Positions 11,990-24,400 of a stretch of 64,000 nucleotides of DNA are shown one piece after another (within the stretch, counting starts at the first letter, position 1; every line of letters begins with the position of its first letter). The position numbers were made by a program, and so were the translations under genes. The stretch is from the NCBI GenBank assembly GCA_030762175.1, contig CM060842.1, positions 66,713,001-66,777,000 of the forward strand, in the 5' to 3' direction. The DNA comes from Metallyticus violacea. Its lineage: Eukaryota; Arthropoda; Insecta; Mantodea; Metallyticidae. The notes beneath the pieces were generated by a model that was not told where the DNA came from, did no database searches, and saw only the letters and a list, made by a program, of their open reading frames with translations.

Positions 11990-14900
11990 GGGCTGTATAA
12001 TATATTAACAGATAGCAGATTATAGTTAGTTTGAGGGACGTTTTGTCAGCAAGTGGTTGTGCATTCATGTGTTGCTTGATGCTTCCATTGTGTGTAAATT
12101 ACATGCTAACTGTTCATTAGTTTTACTGCTATATAAACATAGTCTTAAAGAATGGATTTATATATGTGAAAATAGATTTTTGCAGAGAAGTGTACGGTAT
12201 TTTGCAACAAAATATCCTGGCAATCATGTTTCAGGTAGAGAAACTGTTTACGAAGAGAAAATTATGAGAGACAGGATCTCTCATTGACAAGAAACATGTT
12301 ACAAACCAACATGCTCATAGGAAGAAAAGTTAGGAATTTTCTATGCAGATACTTAGAATTTATTGCTATTAAGGAGCCTGATTTTCAGCATCTCTTATAA
12401 CACTATTCAAGTAGACCGCCACTCAAATAACCTCACTGTATACAATATTGCAATCCAGTAGATACTTAAGAGGGAAACCATGCTGAAGATGAAGGCAACA
12501 GCCTTTGAAACATGTCCAAATAAGTGGAACAAAATTAATGAAATTCAGTAATTTTCTCAATAATAATTATATCAGTAGATACTTATTTGAAATGCTGTGC
12601 TTCCTTTTCCATTTCTCTCAAAAAGAAGGTAACGATTGGTTCAATTAGCTTTTAGGATATTCTGTCCATTAGGGATAATGCAAGATACAAGGTGATACCG
12701 GAATATTCAGGACCGGTTCTGCCATTTGGTCATACTTTGAGACTAATAACCACCATCACCCTTGAAAAAGTTCCCTTCCACACACATACATGGGTCCCAA
12801 TGATTCTGGCATTTTCCAAGTGCATCTTGGAAGTCATGTTCTTTGAGGGTGTTTAGCCCAGACAGAGTTTCTTCTTGCATGCTCTCAATTGTGTGAAGTC
12901 ACAGGGTGCCAAATCAGGCAAGTACGGTGGGTGGGGGACAACCATCATGTTGTTTTTCGTCAAAAAGCTCCTGGTGAATCAGGAATTGTGACAGGGTGCA
13001 TTATCATGATGCAATAGCCAGTTCTCTTGTTGCCAAAGTTCGGGCTGTCGTCTCCACACATTTTTACAGAGTCATCGCAAAATGCCAAAATTAAAAAGGT
13101 ATTTTTTTCATCTTGAACATTCCATTCACATGGACATCTTGGTGATGAGTGTACAACTATTGTAGTTAAATAAATTTTTCTCTTATATCATTTTTTTTAA
13201 TGATAACTTTTTTAAGGGATTTATCTCAAAAACCAGTCACTTACCAATGTGACCTGTAATTTCATGATGTTATGATTTTTTTAATGTTTTATTTATTGTC
13301 CCTTTATACATTGGTCTTCTTGCAATGTTGTAGACTGAACACTATAGGTATAAGTCTGTAGTTATGAATGAAATAAACTCTTGGTGGTGCAAATGAGCTC
13401 GGAGTCCTTGGCACCTTAAAGAATCTGGCATGCTCCTTCTCAAAGTAAGGAAAACTCAAAAATTGACCTGACTGGGAATCGGACCTAGGACCTATGAATT
13501 GGTAGTCCCAAATATTACCATTAGGCCAAAGGAGCAGTCTCATGATCTTGTAAACCAGAATCAGCTATAAAAATTATGAAATCTTAAATTCAAATATCTC
13601 CTTTAATGAGTTCATTATAAGCACACAATGTTTATTCAGCCTACACATCTGTCAGAATGCTTATTCAGCTGTTTTCTTTTGCTAAAAGCTCACATTTTAA
13701 AATTTACATTACAATTATCTTTAAAGGAACAAGAGGAAATGCTTCTCATTACTGCTATTAAAGAAACATATGCTGGCATTCACCTACACTAAGCAGAAAA
13801 TAGACTACATTTAAAACCAAAAAAAAGAATTTACTTGTCGCCAAAGTTCGGGCCGTCGTCTCCGCACATTTTCACAGAGCCGTCGCAAAACATCACAGTA
13901 GTATGTGGAATTCACTGCTTGATTTGGTGGGATGAATTCTCTGTGCACAATCCCCTTGGTATCAAAGAAAACTAGGTACATGCTCTTGACTTTGCTCTTC
14001 ACTTGTCTTGCTTTTTTTGGTCTTGGTGAGAGTTTGGGCTCTCCCACTGGGAGGATTGTTGTTTTGTCTTAGGGTCGGTCATAAGAATACATGCAGCTCT
14101 GGTCACCGGTGATGAACCTGGACAAGAAGGTTGGGTCATTGGATATGGCCTGACGAAACTCAGTACAAACTTCAACATGCTGTGCCTTCTGATCAGCAGT
14201 CAGGTTCCTTGGCAAAAATTTTGCGGCGACACGATGCTTGCCCAATTCATTAGTTAAAATTCGTTGGCATGTTCCATAATCAATTCCCACTTCATGAGCA
14301 AGGTCTTCAATGGTTCGACGTTGATCCTCACGAACGAGGTGTTGAACTTTGGTAACAATGTCAGGCATTATGCAGCTGATGGGCCTACCGGTGTGAGCAT
14401 TGTCTTCAATAGCATGATACGGCTCATGCTTTGTCGCCCAAATAATTGCTGAATCATAGCGAGGGTCTCCGTAGCATTTTTCCCGAGATTTGCACAGAAT
14501 TTGATGCACATTCTCTGCTCTAATTTTGGATCCATCATAAAATTGCCACACACTACACACAGAGTATCATGAAAAGTGCTATAGAATCTCAACACATCTA
14601 TCCAGCTGCATGGAATTTTAAACACTCACTTATCAGATGTGCTAGTGTTGTCACCTAGCGGTACAAAACTCTTCTGCAACTATGGTCAAGATGACAGCAC
14701 CAGTGCCAAATATTGTGGATATTACCTCATGTTAGGCATTCAATTCTGAAGCTCAAAATATTTGTGAAGTCATATATACACTCAGTGAAGGTTCAAACTA
14801 CATGGATTTTAAATTTCTATTTTAATTTATGGCATTAATAAAAACAATGATTTTCACATAATAACAGACAATAAGATCTCTTAAACAGTAATCTTTGCTG

Positions 14901-17900
14901 TAATGATAAATATTAACACATTCAAGACCATAGATGACAAATGATGTTTATAAATCTCCCCTTGTGCTATGGGCCATGGATGGCAATTGATGTTTGAACT
15001 TGCAATAACTCCATTTATAATCTTAATTATCCAGTTAGTTGATTTGATAATATTATGCTCCACTTCTGTTGAATTATGCAAAACGAGTTTTGCAGGCTTT
15101 TGCCTCATCCTCAGTTGCGAGTCGACTGTCGACTTTGTTGTTGGTTGGTTCGAGAACTTGGTGTAGCTCTCGTGGACATTTTATAATTTCTGGATTAATT
15201 TGTCTTCTGTTGGGATCTCAAAGTTTATAACCTTATATCATATTTTTTTAATATAAATTTTTTCCCATATTCCCAGCTCAATGGGTTCATCTACGAATTT
15301 CAATAATTTCACTCCCATTTCTATATCATGTTTATCTCTCCAAAAGTGATGCACAACTGCTGATTTTTCTATCTGATTGTACCTTATGTTTCTCCAGTGT
15401 TCCTTCAGCCTGATTCCAGAGCTTTTTCTTGTTTTTCCATATATACTTTGTTACATTCTGAACAGTTGATTTTGTATATTCCTGCCTTCTTCTCCTCCGG
15501 TATTCTATCATTATCAGCAGAATTGAGCAGATTTTTTAGGCTAAACTTGTTCACTGGCACAAAGTAATCCCAAACTCTCCGAGTATTTTTTGGAATTTTT
15601 TGATGGCCCAAGGATGATAAGTGAATTTCATGTGGATGGTAGATCTTTCATTGCTGTCAATATTGTAACCTGCTTTAACCTCTTCCTTTGTTTGAATTTC
15701 TTGATTTTTTTATCTACAATTTCTTGGTCATACCCAATGAATTTTGTTATATGTTGGTATTCTTTGTTGTATTCAAACTCATTCAAGGTATGTTGGTGAG
15801 TCTATGTGCTAAGCTATTGAGAACTGCATGTTTGTGTGCTGTGGAATTGAATCTACTTGCCTTTATATAATTCTCAGTCTACGTGTCCTTTATGTATATT
15901 CCAAATTCCAAATTGTTGCCTGTTCTTATAATCTTTAAGTCGAGAAAGGGAATCGTGTTGTTTTGTTCTGTTTCAGAAGTAAATTTAATTTCTTTATCTT
16001 GTAGGTTTAGCAATTTCCAAAGCATCATCAAAGAGTTTCTTGTTGACCACTATAAAAATATCATCCACATATCTGTGCCATACTTTGAAAATGCATGGAA
16101 ATGATTTGGTGATGTGCATTTCTAAACTACTCATATACAAATCAGCCAGAAAAGGCGATAATGGATTCCCCATAGCTAAACCTGCTTCTTGTTTGTAAAA
16201 TTCACCACTGTACTTGAAGAAATTATAACTAATTTCTCCCGACATGAAATTAAATGTTATATTTAACTCCATTTATATTCCGCATGCAGCCATTAGTATG
16301 ATTTAGTTAGTGTTGCTCTTATAAATGGAAGTAGAGTTCACATTTTCCCTCCATATAAATATTTATTATGTGACAGAACTTCTTGTTATGCCCGATGTTC
16401 ATAGAATTAATATCTTAGTCTTGCCTCACTGAATATCAAGTACTTGAGATTGCAGTGCATGTCAGCATGTCAGTTTGTGTTATGGGTTTATAGCCATGGC
16501 TTATCAAACAAAGAAGTTTTTTACAGACAAAGAAATTTTAGACATTTTCTACAAGCCGATTCAGGTGATGAATTAATTCATGAAATAGATTCTGACAGCA
16601 GTGACAGTGACAGTGAATTCCGATTTCCTTACCTGACAGACCAGAAGAACGAAATCAGGTGATTGATACACAACATCCTAGTTATTTCAATATTAATTCA
16701 ATATGGAATCAAACACAGTGAAACATGCACAAGATTAAATTACCTTAGGGATAACAGCATAATTTTTTTTTGAGAGGTTTTATCCAGAAGGAAGATTGTG
16801 ACCTTGATGTTGGATTAAGATTAATATTAAATGTAGATGTTTAATTATTCATTAATAATCTCTTCAGAGTAGGAATATTTAGTCAACTCTTTATGGTGTC
16901 ACTTACATGAGATTTATTCAAAATATCTTTCGTGAAACAATTGTCCACCAGAGAAAAATCTGGTATTCATCAGATTAATTGTAAGGATTATGAAAAAATC
17001 TATGTAGGAAAAACAAAGAGAAATATAGGTATTAGTTGAAGAAACATTGCAGAAACATCCACTACAAACAAATAGATAAATGAGCTGTGGCAGCACAATT
17101 TTGGAATGAAAACCATAAAATAGAAAAAGACATCAAGATATTCAAAACAACTCAACAACTAAAAGAACTAAACATATGGGAAAGGATTTATATAAAAAAA
17201 AAAACTATCAAAACCTTATCAATTTCAACATCCAGGAAATAGGCAGCTATTTATTTAAGTTTATCACAAGATCACCAGAGTCAAACCAGATACCCATCCA
17301 CCCAACTTCTACAATTAATCCAACAGTCGTTTAACAATGAGGATATAGACAATTATTCTATGAAATATGTTCTGAGTAAATCTCATGTAAGTGAAATCAT
17401 AAAGATTATTAAATTTAAAATTAATTTTGTGTTGGCCTAATATAGTATACAATTAATTTTTCTTAATTAGTTAGTGAGTCGATTTAATACTCTGATGCCC
17501 CATTTATACATTGAATTATACAGAACATGTCTCACAGGCATCAGCTGTCAGTTATGTAAATGTTATCTTGAATGATGATTTTTTTGGGTACAGACAAATC
17601 TGTATGTGAATCAAATGTTAAATGTGGTGTCACAGCCTTTCACAAAAAATTCAATAATGCAGACTTGGAAATCAGTAGTTATTCCTGAACTAATATATTT
17701 ATGGAATTGATGTTCATCACAGAAATTGTTCAGAAACCAGATTTAAATAAATGTACTGAACTGCAGACCCATTTATGAAACATATTTTTTTTTTTTTTTA
17801 AACAATGGCTCAAACACATTTTCTCCACATTCTTTCATTTCTCCACTTCTGTGTCTATACTGATATTACAGATACTCAGACACACTATATAAAATTAAAC

Positions 17901-20900
17901 TAATTAGAGAATGAGAGGCAGATATTATCAAGTGGTCTATATTGGTAGGTGTGGCATTAAAATAGCTGGTCCAGGCATTTAAATGTTCTGCTCAGAAGCT
18001 GGTACTGAAGTGTTAATAACAATAGAGTTTTTAGATATCCCAAGAAATGTAAGCTTACATATACTAAATTTGTTTCAGAAATGAACAGAAACTGAGATGA
18101 AACACATTCAGGCAGAATTTCTTTTCTTAGCAATACCACTTACCTCTGCTTTCTAGAACTTCTAAACATCTTTTTACAAAACTAAAACCTGTTTCATCCA
18201 GAGCTCTCTCCTCAGCCTTCTGTATCTTTCCTGGCATAGCATATGTCTGTAATGCAAAATATAGTTTATTTCATATTATCCAAAATAATTATTACATTAG
18301 TAAAAAAAAAAAAACCACACATAATATGGTTAATTTAATTTGTGCTACATTACTTTTACATCCCACCAAAAACTCCAATAAGTTAGAGAAAATATACAAT
18401 GTGCATCAATAGCATGCAAAATATATAACTGACATTTCAAGAAATTCATATTAGGCTCATTGTTGCAATAGTAGTTAAAAAGAATTTTTAAAGCATCTGC
18501 AAATGACATTCTCCTCTCACAAAAAAACATTTATCTTCTTGGGTTTTAATGTTATAAAAATGATTTTATATATACCTTTAGTTTAACTGAATAGCTGTCT
18601 TACATTTTAGATCTTGTAGAAATTTAGATCAGCAGCTGCTAAAGAATGTTTACAAAAGTAATGTTGGTTTGCAACTTAGATTTGCAGGGAGCTATATTTA
18701 TAATTCCAAATATTTACTAATTATTACAACAAGTCACTGAGGCAAAATTCAGCCGCCAATGTAATTATATACTAAACTTGTCTATACATCACCTATAATA
18801 TCCACTTTTAAAAGTTTAGTTTTTTAATATGTTTTTATGCCTATTTCACTGCTGTACAATTAAAAGCAATGGGCACTGATGAACATGATGAAATTATAAA
18901 TTGAGAAAGAAATTTTAGGAAGAAAGTGTTCCAGGCCTTGGTCAAGGTATCTCTCTGTCATTTGTAATTGATGAGGACTAAGGAAAACTTGTAAAACCCT
19001 CAGTTTGGCAGGAAAGTCCTGGAAGAATCAAACTACAGATTCATGAGTCTGTGCCTTAGTGGCCTTGGTCACTCACTTCAGTCTGAATGGTTTAGTAATT
19101 TTATATTAAGCTCAAAAATGCATTTCATGCAATAAGACCTCTAAGCTTCATCACATGTTTAACTATGGAAAGACCTCCTTATTTGATTACACAGTAGTAG
19201 ACAAAATATGAAATATAAGCAAGAAAAAATTAAAAACTTGATATGTATACTTTTCAGTTTTAGTTTTATTGCTTTATTATTTATTTGTTTATTTTAGATT
19301 TTTTATATACCACAAGTTAGCAATAATGCATTTGGAGAATAAAAACAAAGGATTCATTTCATGTAATTGACAGTACCACTTTATTGCAATGGATAATATT
19401 TCATTTTAATAAACAATTCCCTGAACACTGCTCTGACATTATAAACCTGCAACTGTAATACCAAAAATGAAACACATTTTCATGGATATTTTTACTTATG
19501 ACAGATTTATGATTGGCTACTGCTTAATGATCTTTTCCATAATTAACAGAGATTTAATTATAAATTAAAAAATAAAATATGCCTCATTTTAAATTCTCAA
19601 AATAGGCAAGTCACGTTTAGCATTTTTGCATCTATACAAATACACTATTTTTTTTTTAAAGTAATTATTTATATTCATTCCTCAAAAGCCACATTAATTA
19701 CTTATTTTCAGAAGGATAAATTAAGTCATATGATTTGCATTGCAGGATTACAGGGAAACTTTAAGAAAGTAAGTGCATTTGGAGTATCTTGTTAATCAAG
19801 AAAATCAGTAAGGTCAATGCATGCATAAACTAAAATTCCAGAAAGTTAGTATTAGCCCTCTCAAAAGGAAAGAACATGCAAGCAAAATGGAATACGAAAG
19901 TTTAATCAGTATTCAAAATCAGATTCCTGATTGTCTTCTGCCTGTTAGTCTCTAAAGTAACAATTCTTATAAAATAGCTGATAATATTCCTTTCTCTCAT
20001 ACCTAAAATACCAATAATGATGCGGAAACAATGTGTACATTATAATCAAATGCATACATTAGCATAATGCAGATTTGATTTAGTAGCATCTAGTTTATTC
20101 TCCCCTAGATGTGAAAAATATGTTGCAAAATTACATAATCCAAATATATACCTGCAAGTAGTTGCTAAATAAAAAGTTCCATGAGTGGTCGCATGTGAAC
20201 GTTTTGTTAATTTTCCTGGATATTTCTTTAATTTTCAGGAAATAAAATTACTACATTTATGTTAGATATATATATAACTTAAAGGATTTTATCACTTCCA
20301 ATGAGAAAACGTTTCAAGTCTTTGAAAAATAAGGAAATTGTGGAGCTTATCTTGATTTTGTTACAGTGGTAGTTTAACTAGTCTTCTTCCTCTACTCTAC
20401 TCATTTTCATGCAAGAAAATTGAATGATAATTGTTAAATTCTTGGACATGAAGAAAAATATAACACAATGAAGCCACTCAAGTATTTTCACTAAATGGAA
20501 AATATGCTTGACAGGTAGATGGTAAAATATTTTGGCATGGTACAAATGGTTTATTTAAAAGAAAATATAATTTTTAGGATAAACAAAACCTTTGTAGGAC
20601 AGTAAACTTTAAAATAAAGAACCACTATCAGTGTAAGTAAACCATTTCAGTAATTTTCTGGCATCTACAGAAAAACCCCTATGTGGTAAGTTGCATGATG
20701 AGAGAAATACTCACAATAGCCTAGGATCTTAAGGTGACCATAATTATAGGCAGATATAGTGATGTATAAACTTCAAAATGCACAGGCTTATAAAAAAATA
20801 ATAAAATGTCAGCTTGAAATTCAAAATTAAATAACCACATATTAACTTGTAAAACAAACTGTATGTAAAATTTTATGTTGCCTCCAGCTTTTAAGTCAGT

Positions 20901-21178
20901 CCTGGTGGTGTAGTGGTTACCATACTTGCCTCCTACACCCAAGATCGCGGGTTTGAACCCGGCCAGGACCGATGGATTTTTTCAGGCGTAAAAATCCTAA
21001 GTATGGCTTCCTTCGGAAGGGAAGTAAAGCCTTGGGTCCTGTGTCATACATTTACGGCACGATAAAGAACCTCATGCCTGAAAGAGAGGCCTCAGAGCAA
21101 AATTTGTCGGCCGTTTCGTGCCCCGAGTTGAATGGGACGCTGATGACCTGAGATGTTAAAGTGTGTCCATTAATAAAT

Positions 21179-21220
<42 letters not shown>

Positions 21221-21445
21221 AGCTTTTAATTTCTGTCCTGAAAAATATGGACAGTCCAGTAATAATTTACAGATAAAAAGTATTTTTGCAACTAAGCTTT
21301 CATTTAAAGGCCTATGCTTTAACGATGAATACTGAATTTTAAAGCACAATTATTTAAAACATATTAAAAATATAACAATTTAAAACAAAAGAAACATTTT
21401 CTACATATCACTGCATATGATATGTTCAAATGCAACACTTATAAA

Positions 21446-21492
<47 letters not shown>

Positions 21493-24400
21493 ATGTAACC
21501 AAAGCTTGTTAATAAGTTAATTCTTTTCATATTCCAAAATCTGCAGAATCTTTTTTTATTATCAGTAGCTGCACCTTACCTTTCTTAATTGCAAAGTAAT
21601 CAATAATTTAAACACAGAATTCTAGCATTGTGCATTTATGCTCCATTTAAGTTTACACAGAAATTATTAAATTTACCACAAAATTATATTTGTCATCACA
21701 ACTTCTGGTAGTCACATTATACTCACTCATTGCTCTAGATGGCTTTAAAAGTAAATAAAGTACTCTTTAGGCTTTCATGGCTAGTGCTTTTGTTAATACA
21801 TTTATTATTACTGAACAATTTTAATAATAGTACATAAAACAATTATATATATAGTATATACAGGCAGATGGACAATCTTGGAGAGAACTGCAATGCAACA
21901 ATTTGCATTCATCCCAATTCCATTATCTGCCTAGCTAGTTAAGAAATGCAAATAGATATTTAGGTGTCTAGGTTAAATATAACAATATATTTGCATAATA
22001 CTTTTAAAAGTGCTTACACATGTGTTAAATAACTGTGTTCCCTTTCCCAATAAAAGCAATGTGAAAAGGGATGTTACTTGCAGATAGTGAACATGAAGCT
22101 ACATACCGCATGCTGCCGACTTTCTTCACTTACGGGTTCCTTGCCATCCATTACATCCATCCACAGTTTGCGGTCCTCCTCTGACAATGCCTGCAATGTA
22201 TAAATAACACCAGGCCTGCAATAAACAATGAAATAAATTAGGTTTTCTTTAATACTTTAAAAAAACAACATTTTTCTGCCCTTTCCTGTACTTTCTCTTG
22301 TATTTACACATTTCATTTCTTACACTTATAATGGTATTTGTTGCTGTTCTTTTATGTATTTATGAACACAATTAATGCTGAGAAAATTAACAAATATATA
22401 TTACTAGATAGATTACTAGACAGGATGTCCCATCCTATTAAAATATCAATAAATGAAATGCCTATAAAATATGCATGCCAAAGAAAAAAAAATGTACCTA
22501 GGTTTGGTAGTGCAGATCTTGCATTTTATGTAACAATAATTGTCATGGAAAATGAGATTAAGAAATGAATAAGTAATAATAAATTTCTAATTCTGTAAAG
22601 ATAGAGCTATATGGATGAGGGGAGAGATCTTATCTGTTCTTTAATTAGCAGAAACAAAGTCTGTAAAGCATGTACAATGCTAATTTTGTTGAGAATACAA
22701 TCTTCAAAGATAAGATCCCATTCCTGACTATAAGAGAATAATGGCTCATTTTACATGAAGCCCCCCCCCCAAAAAAAAAATTAATCTGAAAAGTTAGTAT
22801 GTAACTTTAGCTTCCTTACAGTGTGGTTCATAATGCTGTGTACAAAAGGCTCCATCTATGAGCCCAATGTTCATTTTGGAAAAAACTGATGAAGACAATT
22901 CATACTTAGATCTCTGATGAGTTAACTTTCCACATATCAGGAAAAGTCAATAAATGCAATTGAAGAACCTGGGGAAGCAAGAATCCATCTATTGTATTTA
23001 AACATAAATGTGATTTGCTCAAAATTAATGAAAAATTGTATGTAAGAGACCCCTTTTTTTGCTGAACCTACAACATTGACATGTGCAATTCATTTGCAGC
23101 ATGACAGTTGCCCAGCCAAATCTCTCCTCACACACCACAGTCAGTCACAGTCACTGTAGGTTAACATGTTTACTATGGCACAAAACAGAACTCAAGCATG
23201 TCGTGTTGAAATCTATTGAAAATTAAAATTGCAACCCATAATGTATCAAAAAATGTTATGTTTCTATTAAATAAATTTTTCATTTAGCAATTACAGCAAT
23301 TTCTTTTATTGATGTTTTAAGTAGCACACCTGCTATATTAACTAACAAACAAAAAATTAAAAACATATACCTGTTTTCAGATGTGATATCAAAACAAAAC
23401 CTCTTTTCAATGGAGTCTGACATTCTTCTAACACATGATGCCAAAATCATCGTATCAGCTGAATTCTGAAATAAACATTAAAATCTCATTTATACATATA
23501 GCAAGAATATGAAAACACCAGTGGAAATAAAAATACCATAAGTTATAAATAATAACACTCTATGATAAGAAGAGATAACAAATGTGTAAATGTGTGATTT
23601 GAGAAATTATAAAGGTATTTTTTTCATCCTGAACATTTCATTCACATGGACATCTTGGTGATGTGTGTTCAACTAATGAAGTTAAATAAATTTTTCTCTT
23701 ATATAATTTTTTTTAATGTCTTTTTTAAGGGATTTATCTCAAAAACTAGTCACTTAACCAATGTGACCTGTAATTTCATGATCTTATGATTTTTTAAATG
23801 TTTTATTTATTGTCTCTTTATGCATTGGTCTTCTCGCAATGTTGTAGACTGAACACTGTAGGTATAAGTCTGTAGTTATAAATGAAATAAACTCTTGGTG
23901 GTGTAAATGAGCTCGGAGAGTCCTTGGCACCTTAAAGTAATCTGGCATGCTCCTTCTCAAAGTAAGGAAAACTCAAAAAAAACCCTTACCCAGACAGCTT
24001 GACCTGACTGGGAATCGAACCCACGACCTATGAATTGGTAGTCCCAAATGCTGCCATTAAGCCAAAGAAGCAGTCTCAGGATTTTGTAAACCAGGATAAG
24101 CTATAAAAATTATGAAGTCTTAAAATATCTCCTTTAGTGAGTTCATTAGAAGCACATAATGTGTTATTCAGTCCACACATCTGTCAGAATGCTTATTCAG
24201 CTGTTTTCTTTTGCTAAAAGCTCATGTTTTAAAATTTACATTACAGTTATCTTTAAAGGAATAAGAGGAAATGCTTCTCATTACTGCTATTAAAGAAACA
24301 TATGCTGGCATTCACCTACGCTAAGCAGAAAATAGACTACATTTAAATGTATCACAAAAAAGAACTTACAAATTTTCCAGTCATCTGATTGTATGGTATC

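Noticed and set aside
11886..12068. Minus-strand ORF of M/I runs
   Set aside because: Translation of the trinucleotide microsatellite.
13834..14625. A live or domesticated mariner gene (long near-open frame)
   Set aside because: A stop lies between the two long frames and the C-terminal half is separated by the insertion and frameshifted. No intact ORF covers the DDD triad.
20895..20970. tRNA gene on the plus strand
   Set aside because: The head folds like a tRNA (7-bp acceptor stem, perfect T arm) but recurs eight times with a common non-tRNA body, tail and target-site duplications, so it is a SINE.
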